DNA of 64,000 nt from Rhodococcus sp. IEGM 1379 (GTDB lineage Bacteria > Actinomycetota > Actinomycetes > Mycobacteriales > Mycobacteriaceae). Every line of letters starts with the position of its first letter. Positions within the stretch are counted from its first letter, which is position 1. A program made the translations under genes and the position numbers. The notes beneath the pieces are model-generated. The model had not been told where the DNA came from and searched no databases. It worked only from the letters and a program-made list of their open reading frames with translations. This document shows positions 17,042-26,765 of the stretch, one piece after another. The DNA lies in the NCBI RefSeq assembly GCF_030056815.1, contig NZ_JASHKR010000017.1:1-64000 (forward strand). The letters are read 5' to 3'.

Positions 17042-17070
17042 TTGACAGGTGAACACGTTCTAGTTAATAT
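17042..17070 (+). promoter_or_regulatory. mce4 operon promoter with KstR box
   Basis: TTGACA (17042-17047) and TAATAT (17065-17070), spaced 17 bases, form the best promoter in the window by eye. GTGAACACGTTCTA (17049-17062) fills the spacer and matches seven of eight conserved KstR positions. The yrbE4A start is about 75 bases downstream. Confidence 0.72.
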
Positions 17071-17146
17071 GACCTGAGTCACAAGCTGTCGGGGGCTGGG
17101 CTATGAGAACACACAGTACTGCGGCAACCATGGACGAGGAGGACGA

Positions 17147-17911
17147 ATGGTAGACCTCGTCGAGGTACCGTTGCGAGCGGTCGGTGGCTTCTTTCAGATG
17201 TCAGCCGAAACTTTGCGGGCAGTCTTCTCGCGTCCTTTCCAACGTCAAGAATTTATCGATCAAGCGTGGTTCGTAGCGCGCGTCTCGATGGTGCCGACCG
17301 TGCTGGTCGCCATCCCGTTCACGGTGCTCGTCAGCTTCACCATCAACATCCTGCTTCGCGAGATCGGTGCAGCCGACCTCAGTGGCGCGGGAGCTGCACT
17401 CGGCACCGTCACCCAGGTCGGACCGATCGTGACAGTGCTGATCGTGGCCGGAGCGGGCGCCACCGCGATCTGCGCAGACCTCTCGGCGCGCACCATTCGT
17501 GAAGAGATCGACGCCATGAAGGTGCTCGGCATCAATCCGATCCAGCGGTTGGTCGTTCCCCGAGTGCTCGCGTCCACCGGAGTGGCACTGCTGCTCAACG
17601 GCTTGGTCTGCACCATCGGCATCCTCGGCGGGTTCGTGTTCTCGGTTTTCATCCAGGACGTGAACCCCGGCGCCTTCGTCAACGGCATCACACTGCTCAC
17701 CGGTTTCGGCGAGCTGATGATCTCGATGGTCAAAGCCGGATTGTTCGGCATGATCGCCGGCCTCGTCGCCTCCTACCTCGGACTCAACGTCAAAGGCGGC
17801 GCCAAGAGCGTCGGTGACGCCGTCAATCAAACCGTCGTGTTCGCATTCATGGCGCTGTTCGTCGTCAACGTGCTTATCACCAACATCGGCATCAAGTTGA
17901 CGGCCGGATGA
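17147..17911 (+). CDS. yrbE4A: Mce4 transporter permease YrbE4A
   Basis: MlaE/YrbE-family integral membrane permease, 254 residues, one half of the inner-membrane channel of the Mce4 steroid importer (SupA in rhodococci). It has about five hydrophobic helices and the family segment ICADLSARTIREEIDAMKVLGINP, the coupling region that contacts the ATPase. The ATPase (MceG/Mkl) is usually unlinked and is not in this window. The ATG at 17147 has GAGGAGGACGA just upstream, a strong ribosome site. It is the first gene of the ten-gene operon behind a KstR-boxed promoter. Confidence 0.95.
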   Translation: MVDLVEVPLRAVGGFFQMSAETLRAVFSRPFQRQEFIDQAWFVARVSMVPTVLVAIPFTVLVSFTINILLREIGAADLSGAGAALGTVTQVGPIVTVLIVAGAGATAICADLSARTIREEIDAMKVLGINPIQRLVVPRVLASTGVALLLNGLVCTIGILGGFVFSVFIQDVNPGAFVNGITLLTGFGELMISMVKAGLFGMIAGLVASYLGLNVKGGAKSVGDAVNQTVVFAFMALFVVNVLITNIGIKLTAG

Positions 17912-17969
17912 TGAGGCGCAGAGCGATCGACACCGACACAGCAACTGACGACGGACGGGAGAGGTACTG

Positions 17970-18821
17970 ATGGCACTGGCAGCAGCAGGACGCTTCCCCC
18001 GCAGCCGTCGGCAGATCCGATCTGTCTCACGCGGTATCGACAGCATCGGTGATCAGGCACTGTTCTTCGCGAAGGCACTCGGACACGCACCCAAGGCGCT
18101 GATACGTTACCCGCGTGAGACTTTGCGGTTGATCGCCGAGATCGGCATGGGAACGGGAGCCCTGGCCGTCATCGGCGGCACCGTCGTGATCGTCGGCTTC
18201 CTGACACTCTTCACCGGCGGAACCATCGCCATGCAGGGCTACAGCTCACTCGGCAACATCGGCGTCGAAGCACTGACGGGATTCTTCGCAGCCTTCATCA
18301 ACGTGCGCATCGCCGCGCCTGTCATCGCGGGCATCGGCCTGGCAGCCACCATCGGCGCCGGTTCCACGGCGCAGCTCGGCTCCATGCGCGTCTCGGAAGA
18401 GATCGACGCACTCGAGACCATGGCGATCCCGTCCATCCCGTACCTGGTCAGCACTCGCGTGATGGCCGGCATGATCGCCATCATCCCGCTGTACTCGCTT
18501 GCAGTGATTGCGTCGTTCATCGCCAGCAGGTTCGCGACGGTGTTCCTCTACAATCAGTCCGGCGGCGTGTACGACCACTACTTCACGACGTTCCTGATAC
18601 CCACGGACATATTGTGGTCATTCGCTCAAGCGATAGTCATGGCGCTGGCAATCATGCTCATCCACACCTACTACGGCTTCAATGCAACCGGTGGTCCGGT
18701 GGGTGTCGGCGTCGCTGTCGGTAATGCTGTGCGCGCCTCGCTGATCGCGGTAGTCACAGTTACGCTTCTCATCTCACTCGCCATTTACGGCGGGTCCGGC
18801 AACTTCAACCTGTCGGGATAG
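17970..18821 (+). CDS. yrbE4B: Mce4 transporter permease YrbE4B
   Basis: Second MlaE-family permease, 283 residues, partner of YrbE4A in the membrane complex. The family motif is STAQLGSMRVSEEIDALETMAI, followed by several hydrophobic helices; the N-terminal 70 residues are basic and cytoplasmic. It lies 58 bases after yrbE4A and 12 bases before mce4A. Order and length match M. tuberculosis Rv3500c. Confidence 0.95.
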   Translation: MALAAAGRFPRSRRQIRSVSRGIDSIGDQALFFAKALGHAPKALIRYPRETLRLIAEIGMGTGALAVIGGTVVIVGFLTLFTGGTIAMQGYSSLGNIGVEALTGFFAAFINVRIAAPVIAGIGLAATIGAGSTAQLGSMRVSEEIDALETMAIPSIPYLVSTRVMAGMIAIIPLYSLAVIASFIASRFATVFLYNQSGGVYDHYFTTFLIPTDILWSFAQAIVMALAIMLIHTYYGFNATGGPVGVGVAVGNAVRASLIAVVTVTLLISLAIYGGSGNFNLSG

Positions 18822-18833
18822 GGGGCGAGAGAA

Positions 18834-20015
18834 ATGACTGTTCCCAGCTGGCACAAGAAACTTGCCGCCGCAGGCCTGATCCTCGGACTCGTTGCCATCG
18901 TGGTCGTGGCACTGACCATGTTCTCGGGCGGTTTCACCAAAAGCACGCCCATTACGGTGACGTCGTCGCGAGCCGGTCTTGTCATGGAACCCGACGCCAA
19001 GGTGAAACTGCGCGGAGTCCAGGTGGGCCGGGTCGAATCGATTTCACTCGACGGCGACGAGGCCAACCTCAAGCTGGCGATGAATCCGGGGCAGATGGAG
19101 ATGATTCCGTCCAATGCGCGCGTGGAAATCAAGTCCACCACCGTATTCGGAGCGAAGTACGTCAACATTGTGATTCCGGATGATCCGTCGAGCAAGCCCA
19201 TCCAAGAAGGTGCGGTTATCGAATCCGACAGCGTCACAGTTGAGTTCAACAGCGTATTCGAGCATCTCTCCGAGATGCTCGCCAAGATCGAGCCCGAGAA
19301 GCTCAACGCCACGCTTGGTGCCATCTCGACAGCGCTCAACGGTCGCGGCGAAGCGTTGGGTGAGGTTCTCGAACTCGGTAACACCTACTTGGAGAAGATG
19401 AATCCCACTCTGCCGCAGTTACAAGAGGATCTGGCGAAGGCGTCCGATGTCACCAATCTGTATGCGGATGTTGCGCCTGACCTGCTGCGGATCCTCGACA
19501 ATGCAACCGTCACAAGCGGTTCGATCGTTGCGGAGCAAGCCAATCTGGATCTGTTGCTGCTCAATATTACCGGCCTCGCCGATACCGGCAACGCTTTGTT
19601 GACCGACAACGAGCAGAATCTCACGACTGCCTTGAGCACCCTCACCGAAACCACGACGCTACTCGCGGAGTACTCACCGGGTCTGACGTGCTTCCTCGTC
19701 GGATTGAACGACGGTCGAATTAAATTCGAACCGATGGCCGGCACCGGCGACAAGGCGGCATTGATGCTCAGTGCGAGCTTCATGTGGGGTGCTCAGGCGT
19801 ATACCAACCCGGAATCCCTTCCGAAGGTGGCCGCATCCGGTGGCCCCAATTGTTACGGGCTCCCGAGCTTCGATCCCAAGGTGGACGGGCAGGCTCCGTT
19901 TGCGGTCACCAACACTGGCAACGTTCCTTTCGTGCCTAACACCGAACTCGAGGTGACCGTTCCGACGATCTTCCAGTTCCTCTTCGGGGACTCTTACGAA
20001 CAGGACGGGGAGTGA
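18834..20015 (+). CDS. mce4A: Mce4A substrate-binding protein
   Basis: Mce-family secreted protein of the sterol importer, 393 residues. One N-terminal signal-anchor helix (about residues 9-29) is followed by the MCE/MlaD domain (about 38-115, with VKLRGVQVGRVESI) and a long alpha-helical region. The C-terminus holds two cysteines (LTCFLVG, NCYG). Six different Mce subunits are thought to build a periplasm-spanning hexameric tunnel for cholesterol. GGCGAGAG precedes the ATG. The stop overlaps the mce4B start. Confidence 0.94.
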   Translation: MTVPSWHKKLAAAGLILGLVAIVVVALTMFSGGFTKSTPITVTSSRAGLVMEPDAKVKLRGVQVGRVESISLDGDEANLKLAMNPGQMEMIPSNARVEIKSTTVFGAKYVNIVIPDDPSSKPIQEGAVIESDSVTVEFNSVFEHLSEMLAKIEPEKLNATLGAISTALNGRGEALGEVLELGNTYLEKMNPTLPQLQEDLAKASDVTNLYADVAPDLLRILDNATVTSGSIVAEQANLDLLLLNITGLADTGNALLTDNEQNLTTALSTLTETTTLLAEYSPGLTCFLVGLNDGRIKFEPMAGTGDKAALMLSASFMWGAQAYTNPESLPKVAASGGPNCYGLPSFDPKVDGQAPFAVTNTGNVPFVPNTELEVTVPTIFQFLFGDSYEQDGE

Positions 20016-21034
20016 TGAGACCGACAACAGTAAAACTCTTGATCTTCACTGTCGTCATGTCGGTGATCTTCGCCGGTCTGGCCATCGTTTTCAGCCAGGT
20101 GCGCTTCAGTAGCAGCAATGGTTTTCAGGCGACGTTCACCGACGTGTCCGGACTCAAGTCCGGGGACAAGGTGCGGATCGCGGGTGTTCCGGTCGGATCT
20201 GTGACCGGTGTGTCCATCGACGATTCCAACCAGGCCGAGGTCGACTTCGACGTCGACGCCAAGTACTCCTTGATGAAGAGCACCAAGGCGACGGTCCGAT
20301 ACGAGAACCTTGTCGGTGATCGCTACATGGAATTGATGGAAGGTACGGGTTCCGCGGAAACCCTGGATTCAGGTGGTTCTATCCCGGTCGACCAGACATC
20401 GCCTGCACTGGATCTGGATTTGTTGCTCGGTGGGTTCAAGCCCCTGCTGCGGGCGCTTGATCCGCAGCAGGTCAACGATTTGTCCGGTGCGTTGCTCCAG
20501 GTCTTCCAGGGGCAGGGCGGGACTCTGGTTTCCCTTCTGGGAAACACGAATTCGTTCACCAATACGTTGGCCGACCGAGATCAGTTGATCGGCGACGTGA
20601 TCGGAAACCTCAATGACGTCCTCGGCACGATCAACGACAAGGGCGATCAGTTCTCCACTACGATCGACCAACTCCAGCAGTTGGTCAGCGGTTTAGCGAA
20701 GGACAGTGGGCCGATCGGGAACTCGATCACCGAGATCGCCGGTGCAACAGGAGACCTCGCGTCGTTGCTGCAAGGTACCCGCCCGGACATCCAGACGCTG
20801 ATAACGCAGACCAACAGGGTGTCGACGCAGTTGGATCTGGGCAAGGAAGACATCAACACGTCACTCGAACGCCTACCGTCGGACTATCGGAAGCTGATCC
20901 GGGTCGGAACCTACGGCTCGTTCTTCCAATTCTACCTGTGCGCCAATACCTTCAAGTTCTCCGGACCTGATGGCACCACGATTATCCTGCCCACCGCAGT
21001 ACAGACCACGGGAAGGTGTGCGAAGGTCGAATGA
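20015..21034 (+). CDS. mce4B: Mce4B substrate-binding protein
   Basis: Mce-family subunit, 339 residues from the ATG at 20015 (a GTG one codon earlier is possible but sits on the GGGGAG ribosome site). Signal-anchor helix at about residues 6-26, MCE domain with GDKVRIAGVPVGSVTGVSID near residue 50, then a helical rod with regular Leu/Gln spacing. The C-terminal end has two cysteines (FYLCANTF, GRCAKVE). It overlaps mce4A by one base and mce4C by four, implying coupled translation in the order in which the subunits assemble. Confidence 0.94.
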   Translation: MRPTTVKLLIFTVVMSVIFAGLAIVFSQVRFSSSNGFQATFTDVSGLKSGDKVRIAGVPVGSVTGVSIDDSNQAEVDFDVDAKYSLMKSTKATVRYENLVGDRYMELMEGTGSAETLDSGGSIPVDQTSPALDLDLLLGGFKPLLRALDPQQVNDLSGALLQVFQGQGGTLVSLLGNTNSFTNTLADRDQLIGDVIGNLNDVLGTINDKGDQFSTTIDQLQQLVSGLAKDSGPIGNSITEIAGATGDLASLLQGTRPDIQTLITQTNRVSTQLDLGKEDINTSLERLPSDYRKLIRVGTYGSFFQFYLCANTFKFSGPDGTTIILPTAVQTTGRCAKVE

Positions 21035-22089
21035 GTCCTACCCGTGAACGAAATCCCGTACAGATCGGTGTGATCGGTCTTGTCTTGGCCGTCGCGACCG
21101 TCGGTGCTGCGCTGCAATACGATCAGCTTCAATTCCTCTCCGGTGGAATCCGCTACTCCGCATACTTCAAGGATGCCGGCGGTTTGGTGACAGGAGACAA
21201 TGTGACCCTGGCGGGTGTGAACGTCGGCAAGGTCAGCGATGTCGAACTCGCCGATCAGAGTGTGTTGGTCACATTTACCGTCAAGGACGGTATTGCTCTC
21301 GGTGAGCAGACGGCAGCAGATATCAAGACCAATACGGTGCTCGGCCGCAAATCTCTCGCAGTGCGTTCCGAAGGTTCCGGTCTGCTGCGAACCGGCACGC
21401 CGATCCCACTGGAACGCACCAACTCTCCGTACTCGCTCAACGATGCGCTCGGGGATCTGGGGTCCACGGCGTCCGAACTCGACACGGCGCAGATCAACGA
21501 CTCGCTCAATGCGATCTCGGAAACACTGGCCGATACACCTCCGGAACTGCGTGGTGCCCTCGACGGCATGACCAGGCTCTCGCAGAGCATTAACTCGCGG
21601 GACGAGAGCTTGCTGCAGTTGCTCTCGCGTGCCGAGGATGTTACGAAGATTCTTGCCGATCGGAGCGGTCAGATCGACTCGCTACTGGTGGACGGAAATC
21701 AACTCTTCGCAGAACTCAGCCTACGACGTGATTCGATCAGCCAGTTGATCGTCAATACCTCGGCAGTCTCGCGTCAGCTCTCTGCGTTGGTACAGGAGAA
21801 CGAGGCCCAAATGGGCCCCACTCTCGAAAAGCTCAATGCCGTCACCGCGAATTTGCAGCAGAACAAGGACAATATCTCCGGGGCACTCGACGGACTCGGT
21901 CCGTACATCACGGCGCTCGGTGAGACTGTTGCCAGCGGACCGTTCTTCGACGCCTTCATCATCAATATTCTGCCCAGTAACTGGTGGAAGACGCTGGTGG
22001 ACACCAGCGTTGATCCTGAGCAAGTTCCCTCGGACCTCGAGGACTTCTTTCCCGGGATTCCGCCGACAATCAGGGGGCCCGGAGAATGA
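21031..22089 (+). CDS. mce4C: Mce4C substrate-binding protein
   Basis: Mce-family subunit, 352 residues. The ATG at 21031 overlaps the mce4B stop (ATGA); an in-frame ATG at 21016 lies deeper in mce4B and is less likely. A hydrophobic anchor (about residues 10-28) is followed by the MCE domain with GDNVTLAGVNVGKVSDVEL, and then a long coiled, Leu/Asn/Ser-rich helical domain. It lacks the cysteine pairs seen in Mce4A and Mce4B. Confidence 0.94.
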   Translation: MSPTRERNPVQIGVIGLVLAVATVGAALQYDQLQFLSGGIRYSAYFKDAGGLVTGDNVTLAGVNVGKVSDVELADQSVLVTFTVKDGIALGEQTAADIKTNTVLGRKSLAVRSEGSGLLRTGTPIPLERTNSPYSLNDALGDLGSTASELDTAQINDSLNAISETLADTPPELRGALDGMTRLSQSINSRDESLLQLLSRAEDVTKILADRSGQIDSLLVDGNQLFAELSLRRDSISQLIVNTSAVSRQLSALVQENEAQMGPTLEKLNAVTANLQQNKDNISGALDGLGPYITALGETVASGPFFDAFIINILPSNWWKTLVDTSVDPEQVPSDLEDFFPGIPPTIRGPGE

Positions 22090-23387
22090 CCGACACAACA
22101 GCCTCCACCGATCCGCGTAAGAAGTGGATACTGATCGGCGCCGGCGCCCTCGTCGCGCTGCTTGTCGCCGGCGCTGTATACCTTCTTGTTCCAGGGGTGA
22201 GCAAAAACAAGATTTCGGCGCACTTCGTCTCGACCACCGGTCTGTACGAGGGTGACGTTGTGCGGGTGCTCGGCGTCAACGTCGGCAAGGTGACAAAGAT
22301 CGAGCCTCGTGACCGGGATACCTACGTCGAGATGAAGGTCGATTCCGACGTCGCAATTCCGGCAGATGCCAAGGCGCTTATCGTCGCTCAAAGTTTGGTA
22401 TCGGCGCGGTTCGTCCAGTTGACACCGGTTTTCGACGGTGGTGAAAAGATGCCCAACGGCGGCGAGATTCCGATCGAACGGACCGCCGTGCCTATCGAGT
22501 GGGACGAGATCAAGGCGGAACTCGCCAAACTCTCGGAAGCTCTCGGGCCGGAAGGTGTCGACGACGAAGGCTCTCTCGGGCGGTTCATCAACACCCTCGG
22601 GGACAACCTCGAAGGCAACGGCGAGTCCATTCGGTCGACGCTGCGTGAACTCTCGGCCACCATGCACACATTGTCGGAGGGGCGGACCGATCTCTTCTCG
22701 ACCGTCCGCAACTTACAGGCGTTTGTGACCGCTCTTTCCTCGAGCAACGAGCAGATCGTGCAGTTCAGCGGCAATCTCGCCTCCGTGAGCAGCGTGCTCG
22801 CCAGCAGTTCCGACGAGTTGGGTACGGCGCTCAGCGATCTCGATATCGCGGTCGGAGACGTTCAGCGATTTGTGAAGGATAATCGAGCGGGCCTGAGTGA
22901 ATCGGTTGCGCGCCTGGCCGACGCTACGCAGGTACTGACAGACAAGCGCCCGGAGATCGAGCAGGTGCTGCATTCTGGTCCTACCTCGCTGGCCAACTTC
23001 TATCAGATCTATAAGCCGGCGCAGGGCAGTATGACGGGCGCAATCGCGCTGAGCAACGTCAAGAATCCGATTCAGTGGATTTGTGGTTCTATCCAAGCGA
23101 TCGCCACCGCTGATGCTGAGCGGAGTGCTGACCTGTGCAAGGAGTATCTGGGTCCGGTGCTCAGTACGTTGATCGCCAACTACCCAGGATTCTTGTTGAA
23201 TCCGGTCTCAGGCGTTCAAGCATTCCCGGAGCAGATCGTCTATACAGAGCCAGGTTTGGAGGCGGTGGCTAGTCCAGGTCAGCCCGCTTCGTCGCCGCAG
23301 CCGACATCAGGACCGTTGGACGGTGTACCGATGACGTCTGTTCCCAAGGACCTCACCGATCTCTTCAACATGGGGGGAGGCAACTGA
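22086..23387 (+). CDS. mce4D: Mce4D substrate-binding protein
   Basis: Mce-family subunit, 433 residues. The anchor helix (about 15-36) is followed by the MCE domain with GDVVRVLGVNVGKVTKIEP and a helical rod containing repeated Ser/Asn-Leu segments. The C-terminal 40 residues are Pro/Ser-rich (SPGQPASSPQPTSGPLDG), a likely exposed flexible tail as in other Mce proteins. ATGA overlap with mce4C; the stop shares one base with the mce4E start. Confidence 0.94.
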   Translation: MTDTTASTDPRKKWILIGAGALVALLVAGAVYLLVPGVSKNKISAHFVSTTGLYEGDVVRVLGVNVGKVTKIEPRDRDTYVEMKVDSDVAIPADAKALIVAQSLVSARFVQLTPVFDGGEKMPNGGEIPIERTAVPIEWDEIKAELAKLSEALGPEGVDDEGSLGRFINTLGDNLEGNGESIRSTLRELSATMHTLSEGRTDLFSTVRNLQAFVTALSSSNEQIVQFSGNLASVSSVLASSSDELGTALSDLDIAVGDVQRFVKDNRAGLSESVARLADATQVLTDKRPEIEQVLHSGPTSLANFYQIYKPAQGSMTGAIALSNVKNPIQWICGSIQAIATADAERSADLCKEYLGPVLSTLIANYPGFLLNPVSGVQAFPEQIVYTEPGLEAVASPGQPASSPQPTSGPLDGVPMTSVPKDLTDLFNMGGGN

Positions 23388-24616
23388 TGCGCGCTACCCG
23401 GAAAGCCATTGTAGTAACGGTGGCAGTGGGCGTCGCTCTCGGCGCGAGCGGCTGTGAATGGAACGGACTGAATTCCGTGCCCATGCCCGGCACTCAAGGC
23501 CGGGGTGAAGGTGCCTACGAGGTTCAGATCGAGATGCCCAATGTGACTACCCTGTCGCAGAATTCACCTGTCCGTGTCGATGACGTCGCGGTGGGCAGTG
23601 TCTCGAACATCGAAGTCCAGGGCTGGCATGCCCTGGTGACGGTGTCGCTCAACCCCGATGTTCAATTGCCGGCCAACGCAACTGCGAAGATCGGCCAGAC
23701 AAGCTTGCTGGGTTCCCAGCACATCGAGTTGGCGCCGCCGGTGGAAGAGGAGCCGGAAGGGCGCCTCGAAGCCGGGGACTTGATCCCCATCGAACGGGCG
23801 GGCGCTTTCCCGACCACCGAGCAGACGTTGTCTTCGTTGTCGGTCGTGTTGAACGGCGGTGGACTCGCACAGGTGCAGGACATCACCACCGAGCTCAACG
23901 CGGCGCTCGTCGGACGTGAGGATTCTGTTCGCGATCTCCTGCCGCAACTCGATCAGCTTGTGGGAAGCCTGGACAATCAACGCGGAGAAATCATTTCGGC
24001 GATGGAAGGAATCGACCGCCTGTCGACTACCGTCGAGGCCCAACGCGACACACTGAACAAGGCGCTCGACGGTATCCCGCCGGCGCTCGACATCCTGGTG
24101 GCTCAACGCCAGGACATCACCAATGCGCTGACATCCCTGGGCGGGCTCAGCGACGTCGCCAGTCGCGTCATCGAGGAAAGCGGCGACGATTTTGCAACCA
24201 ATGTCCGGGCATTGTCGCCGACCCTGAAAGCTCTTGCCGATTCCGGTAACGCGCTCACCCAGGTTCTGGGAGTTCTGCTCACGTTCCCGTTCCCCCAGAA
24301 CGGAATCGACAACGTCATTCGAGGTGACTACGCCAACTTGGCGATGACTATCGACGTGACACTGCCCAGGCTCGACGCCAACTTCCTCATGGGCACACCA
24401 CTGGCCGGATCTCTCGGTGGCCCGGAAGGCGTGCTCGGTAAGCAGGCCGGTCTGGCAGGGCAGGTGGGAAATCCGCTGAGCGATCCACTTCGACCGGCCG
24501 CAGCTCCGACAGCTCCCGTGCCGGGAACTTCAGCGGCTGAACCTAATACCTTGACGATCCCGGGACTTCCGCCGATCACCGTTCCGGGACTTCCACAGGG
24601 GGCACCAGCGCCATGA
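23387..24616 (+). CDS. mce4E: Mce4E lipoprotein subunit (LprN-like)
   Basis: Lipid-anchored Mce subunit, 409 residues. A short positive N-terminus and hydrophobic core lead to a lipobox ending GASGC at about residue 23, so this member is a Sec-type lipoprotein, as the E subunit is in all Mce operons. The MCE domain (SPVRVDDVAVGSVSNIEV) follows, then the helical region and a Pro/Thr/Ala-rich tail (LTIPGLPPITVPGLPQ). Its start overlaps the mce4D stop. Confidence 0.94.
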   Translation: MRATRKAIVVTVAVGVALGASGCEWNGLNSVPMPGTQGRGEGAYEVQIEMPNVTTLSQNSPVRVDDVAVGSVSNIEVQGWHALVTVSLNPDVQLPANATAKIGQTSLLGSQHIELAPPVEEEPEGRLEAGDLIPIERAGAFPTTEQTLSSLSVVLNGGGLAQVQDITTELNAALVGREDSVRDLLPQLDQLVGSLDNQRGEIISAMEGIDRLSTTVEAQRDTLNKALDGIPPALDILVAQRQDITNALTSLGGLSDVASRVIEESGDDFATNVRALSPTLKALADSGNALTQVLGVLLTFPFPQNGIDNVIRGDYANLAMTIDVTLPRLDANFLMGTPLAGSLGGPEGVLGKQAGLAGQVGNPLSDPLRPAAAPTAPVPGTSAAEPNTLTIPGLPPITVPGLPQGAPAP

Positions 24617-26010
24617 TGCTCACAAAGTTCGTTCGCATCCAGCTTGTCATCTTCACCGTGCTGACCGTCATCGGCTTGGTCGTGATGGCTACGCAGTACG
24701 TTCGGGTTCCCGCCATGGTCGGGATCGGGCGCTACGACGTCACCGTCGAATTACCTTCCACCGGTGGGCTCTACAAGAACTCAAACGTCACCTTCCGCGG
24801 TCAAACGGTCGGCGTGGTCAAGGCCGTAGAGCTGTCTCCGACAGGGGTCAATGCGCAGTTGTCCTTGGACAGCAGTGTGAAAGTGCCCGCCGACGTCGAC
24901 GCAGCGGTCAAGAGTGTGTCGGCGATCGGTGAGCAGTTTGTCGATTTGATTCCGCACACCGACGGCTCCGGCGCCATCGTCGTGGACGGACACCTGGAGA
25001 ACGGCTCGGTCATTCCGGTCGATCGAACCAGCATTCCTCAGGATGTCGGCGCACTGCTCGATCAGGCCGATATGTTGCTGCAGAGCATTTCAGACACCAA
25101 ACTCAAGACCGTGATCGACGAGTCCTTCAAGGCCTTCAACGGCGCTGGGCCGGACTTGCAGAAGCTCATCGACTCGGCCCGGTTGTTCGTGGAGGAAGCA
25201 AACAACAACTCCGACGCGACCAAGACGCTGATCGAGCAGGCCGGTCCGCTCCTCGACACCCAGATCGTCAGTAGTGACGCTATCCGTTCGTGGACAAGTG
25301 ATCTGGTGACGTTCACGGATCAGCTCCGGGCCAGTGACCCGGACTTGCGGGCGATTATTCAGAAAGGGCCGGCGGCAGCTTCCGAGGCGAATGCTCTGCT
25401 TCAGGAACTTCAGCCGACACTGCCGATTCTGCTGGCAAATCTTGTTTCTGTCGGAGAAGTCGGCGTCATCTACAACAGCGCGATCGAGCAAATCCTGGTG
25501 ATCTATCCGCCGCTCTCAGCGGCGCTCGTCACCATTGCAGGTTCGGGTAACCCCGCAGACGGTGCGCTGGTCGACTTCCATCTCGAAGTGAACGACCCGC
25601 CGCCTTGCACCACAGGCTTCCTACCGGCAGAGGAGTGGCGCAGTCCGGCAGACGAGTCTCCGATCGCCACCCCGTCGGACCTGTTCTGTCGTATTGCCCA
25701 GGACTCGCCGATCGCTGTTCGTGGGGCCAGGAACTTGCCGTGTGCGGAGTTTCCGGGGCGTCGCGCGGCGACGGTCGAACAGTGCAGAACCGGATATGTG
25801 CCCTTGGGTACCAATCCGCAGTCCGGGCCACCCCAACCGATCACCGCGACTCCCAGTTCCTATACGTCGGAACCGGGGGTGAGCGCACGTCGGTACGATC
25901 CGACTACAGGCACATATGTAGGACCCGATGGAAGGACGTACTCGCAGCCGAAACTCGGTGCCGGCGGAGACATCAGTCTCGAAGAGTTCATGAAGGGTCA
26001 GCAAGGTTGA
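24613..26010 (+). CDS. mce4F: Mce4F substrate-binding protein
   Basis: Last Mce subunit, 465 residues. Anchor helix at about residues 8-28, MCE domain with NSNVTFRGQTVGVVKAVEL, helical rod, and a Cys-containing C-terminal domain (DPPPCTTGFLP, LFCRIA, NLPCAEF, VEQCRTG) whose four cysteines may form disulfides outside the membrane. The tail YDPTTGTYVGPDGRTY is typical of actinobacterial Mce F proteins. It overlaps mce4E by four bases and mam4A by one. Confidence 0.94.
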   Translation: MMLTKFVRIQLVIFTVLTVIGLVVMATQYVRVPAMVGIGRYDVTVELPSTGGLYKNSNVTFRGQTVGVVKAVELSPTGVNAQLSLDSSVKVPADVDAAVKSVSAIGEQFVDLIPHTDGSGAIVVDGHLENGSVIPVDRTSIPQDVGALLDQADMLLQSISDTKLKTVIDESFKAFNGAGPDLQKLIDSARLFVEEANNNSDATKTLIEQAGPLLDTQIVSSDAIRSWTSDLVTFTDQLRASDPDLRAIIQKGPAAASEANALLQELQPTLPILLANLVSVGEVGVIYNSAIEQILVIYPPLSAALVTIAGSGNPADGALVDFHLEVNDPPPCTTGFLPAEEWRSPADESPIATPSDLFCRIAQDSPIAVRGARNLPCAEFPGRRAATVEQCRTGYVPLGTNPQSGPPQPITATPSSYTSEPGVSARRYDPTTGTYVGPDGRTYSQPKLGAGGDISLEEFMKGQQG

Positions 26011-26765
26011 TGAACGAAGAAGAATCCAAGGCCGGGCAGCGTATACGTCGCCGAGCGTCTCGGAGCGCCGGTCCGACCGGCGCAGATGTCGATGCAGCGT
26101 CAACAGTAGTTCACGGAGAGAAGGCGCCTCAGAAGCCCACGACACAGATTGATCTGGGCAAACGAGCTCCGGAGAAGGAGGACCAGCCAGTCAGAGCGCA
26201 GGTACCTGTTCCTGCGCCGGTTGCTTCAGTCACACCGGGACCAGCGTCCGAGCCAGGAACACCTGCGGCTAAACCGGCTGTTTCCAAGAAGTTGATCAGC
26301 GGGATCGCTATCGCTTCGATTGTCGCGATTTCGTTCGCGGTGGTGTTGGTGACCCTGTTGGTGGACAGGAGCGCAGCGTCCAACGCTGAGGATGAGCGAG
26401 CCGCATACGTAGCAGGTGCGCGAACCACAGCGCTCAACCTGACTACCCTGCACTCCGAGACCGCAGGTGCGGACCTCGACAAATTCCTGGCCGGCACCAC
26501 CAAGGAATTCCAATCGCAGCTCGACGGCCGTAAGGACTCGTTTGTCAGCGTGCTCGGGCAGGTCGGTGTCCAGACGGACGGCGAGATCCTCGAAGCTGGG
26601 TTGGAGAAGTCCGAGGGTGACTGCGGGACATCGCTTGTCGCGGTGCGGGCGATGCAGAAGAATACTGATCAGCCCGAACCCGAGGAACGCAATTATCGCC
26701 TGCGCATCACTATGTGCGATACCGATGGGCAACTCCTTGCCTCGAATGTGGAGTTCGTGCCATGA
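26010..26765 (+). CDS. mam4A: Mce-associated membrane protein A
   Basis: Accessory protein of the Mce4 importer, 251 residues, equivalent by position to M. tuberculosis Rv3493c. A Pro/Ala/Lys-rich cytoplasmic N-terminus of about 90 residues precedes one membrane helix (LISGIAIASIVAISFAVVLV, about 93-112). An exported domain with two cysteines (GDCGTS, TMCDTD) follows. Mam/Mas proteins stabilise Mce complexes. The start at 26010 shares a base with the mce4F stop; the longer open frame upstream lies inside mce4F and is rejected. Confidence 0.9.
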   Translation: MNEEESKAGQRIRRRASRSAGPTGADVDAASTVVHGEKAPQKPTTQIDLGKRAPEKEDQPVRAQVPVPAPVASVTPGPASEPGTPAAKPAVSKKLISGIAIASIVAISFAVVLVTLLVDRSAASNAEDERAAYVAGARTTALNLTTLHSETAGADLDKFLAGTTKEFQSQLDGRKDSFVSVLGQVGVQTDGEILEAGLEKSEGDCGTSLVAVRAMQKNTDQPEPEERNYRLRITMCDTDGQLLASNVEFVP

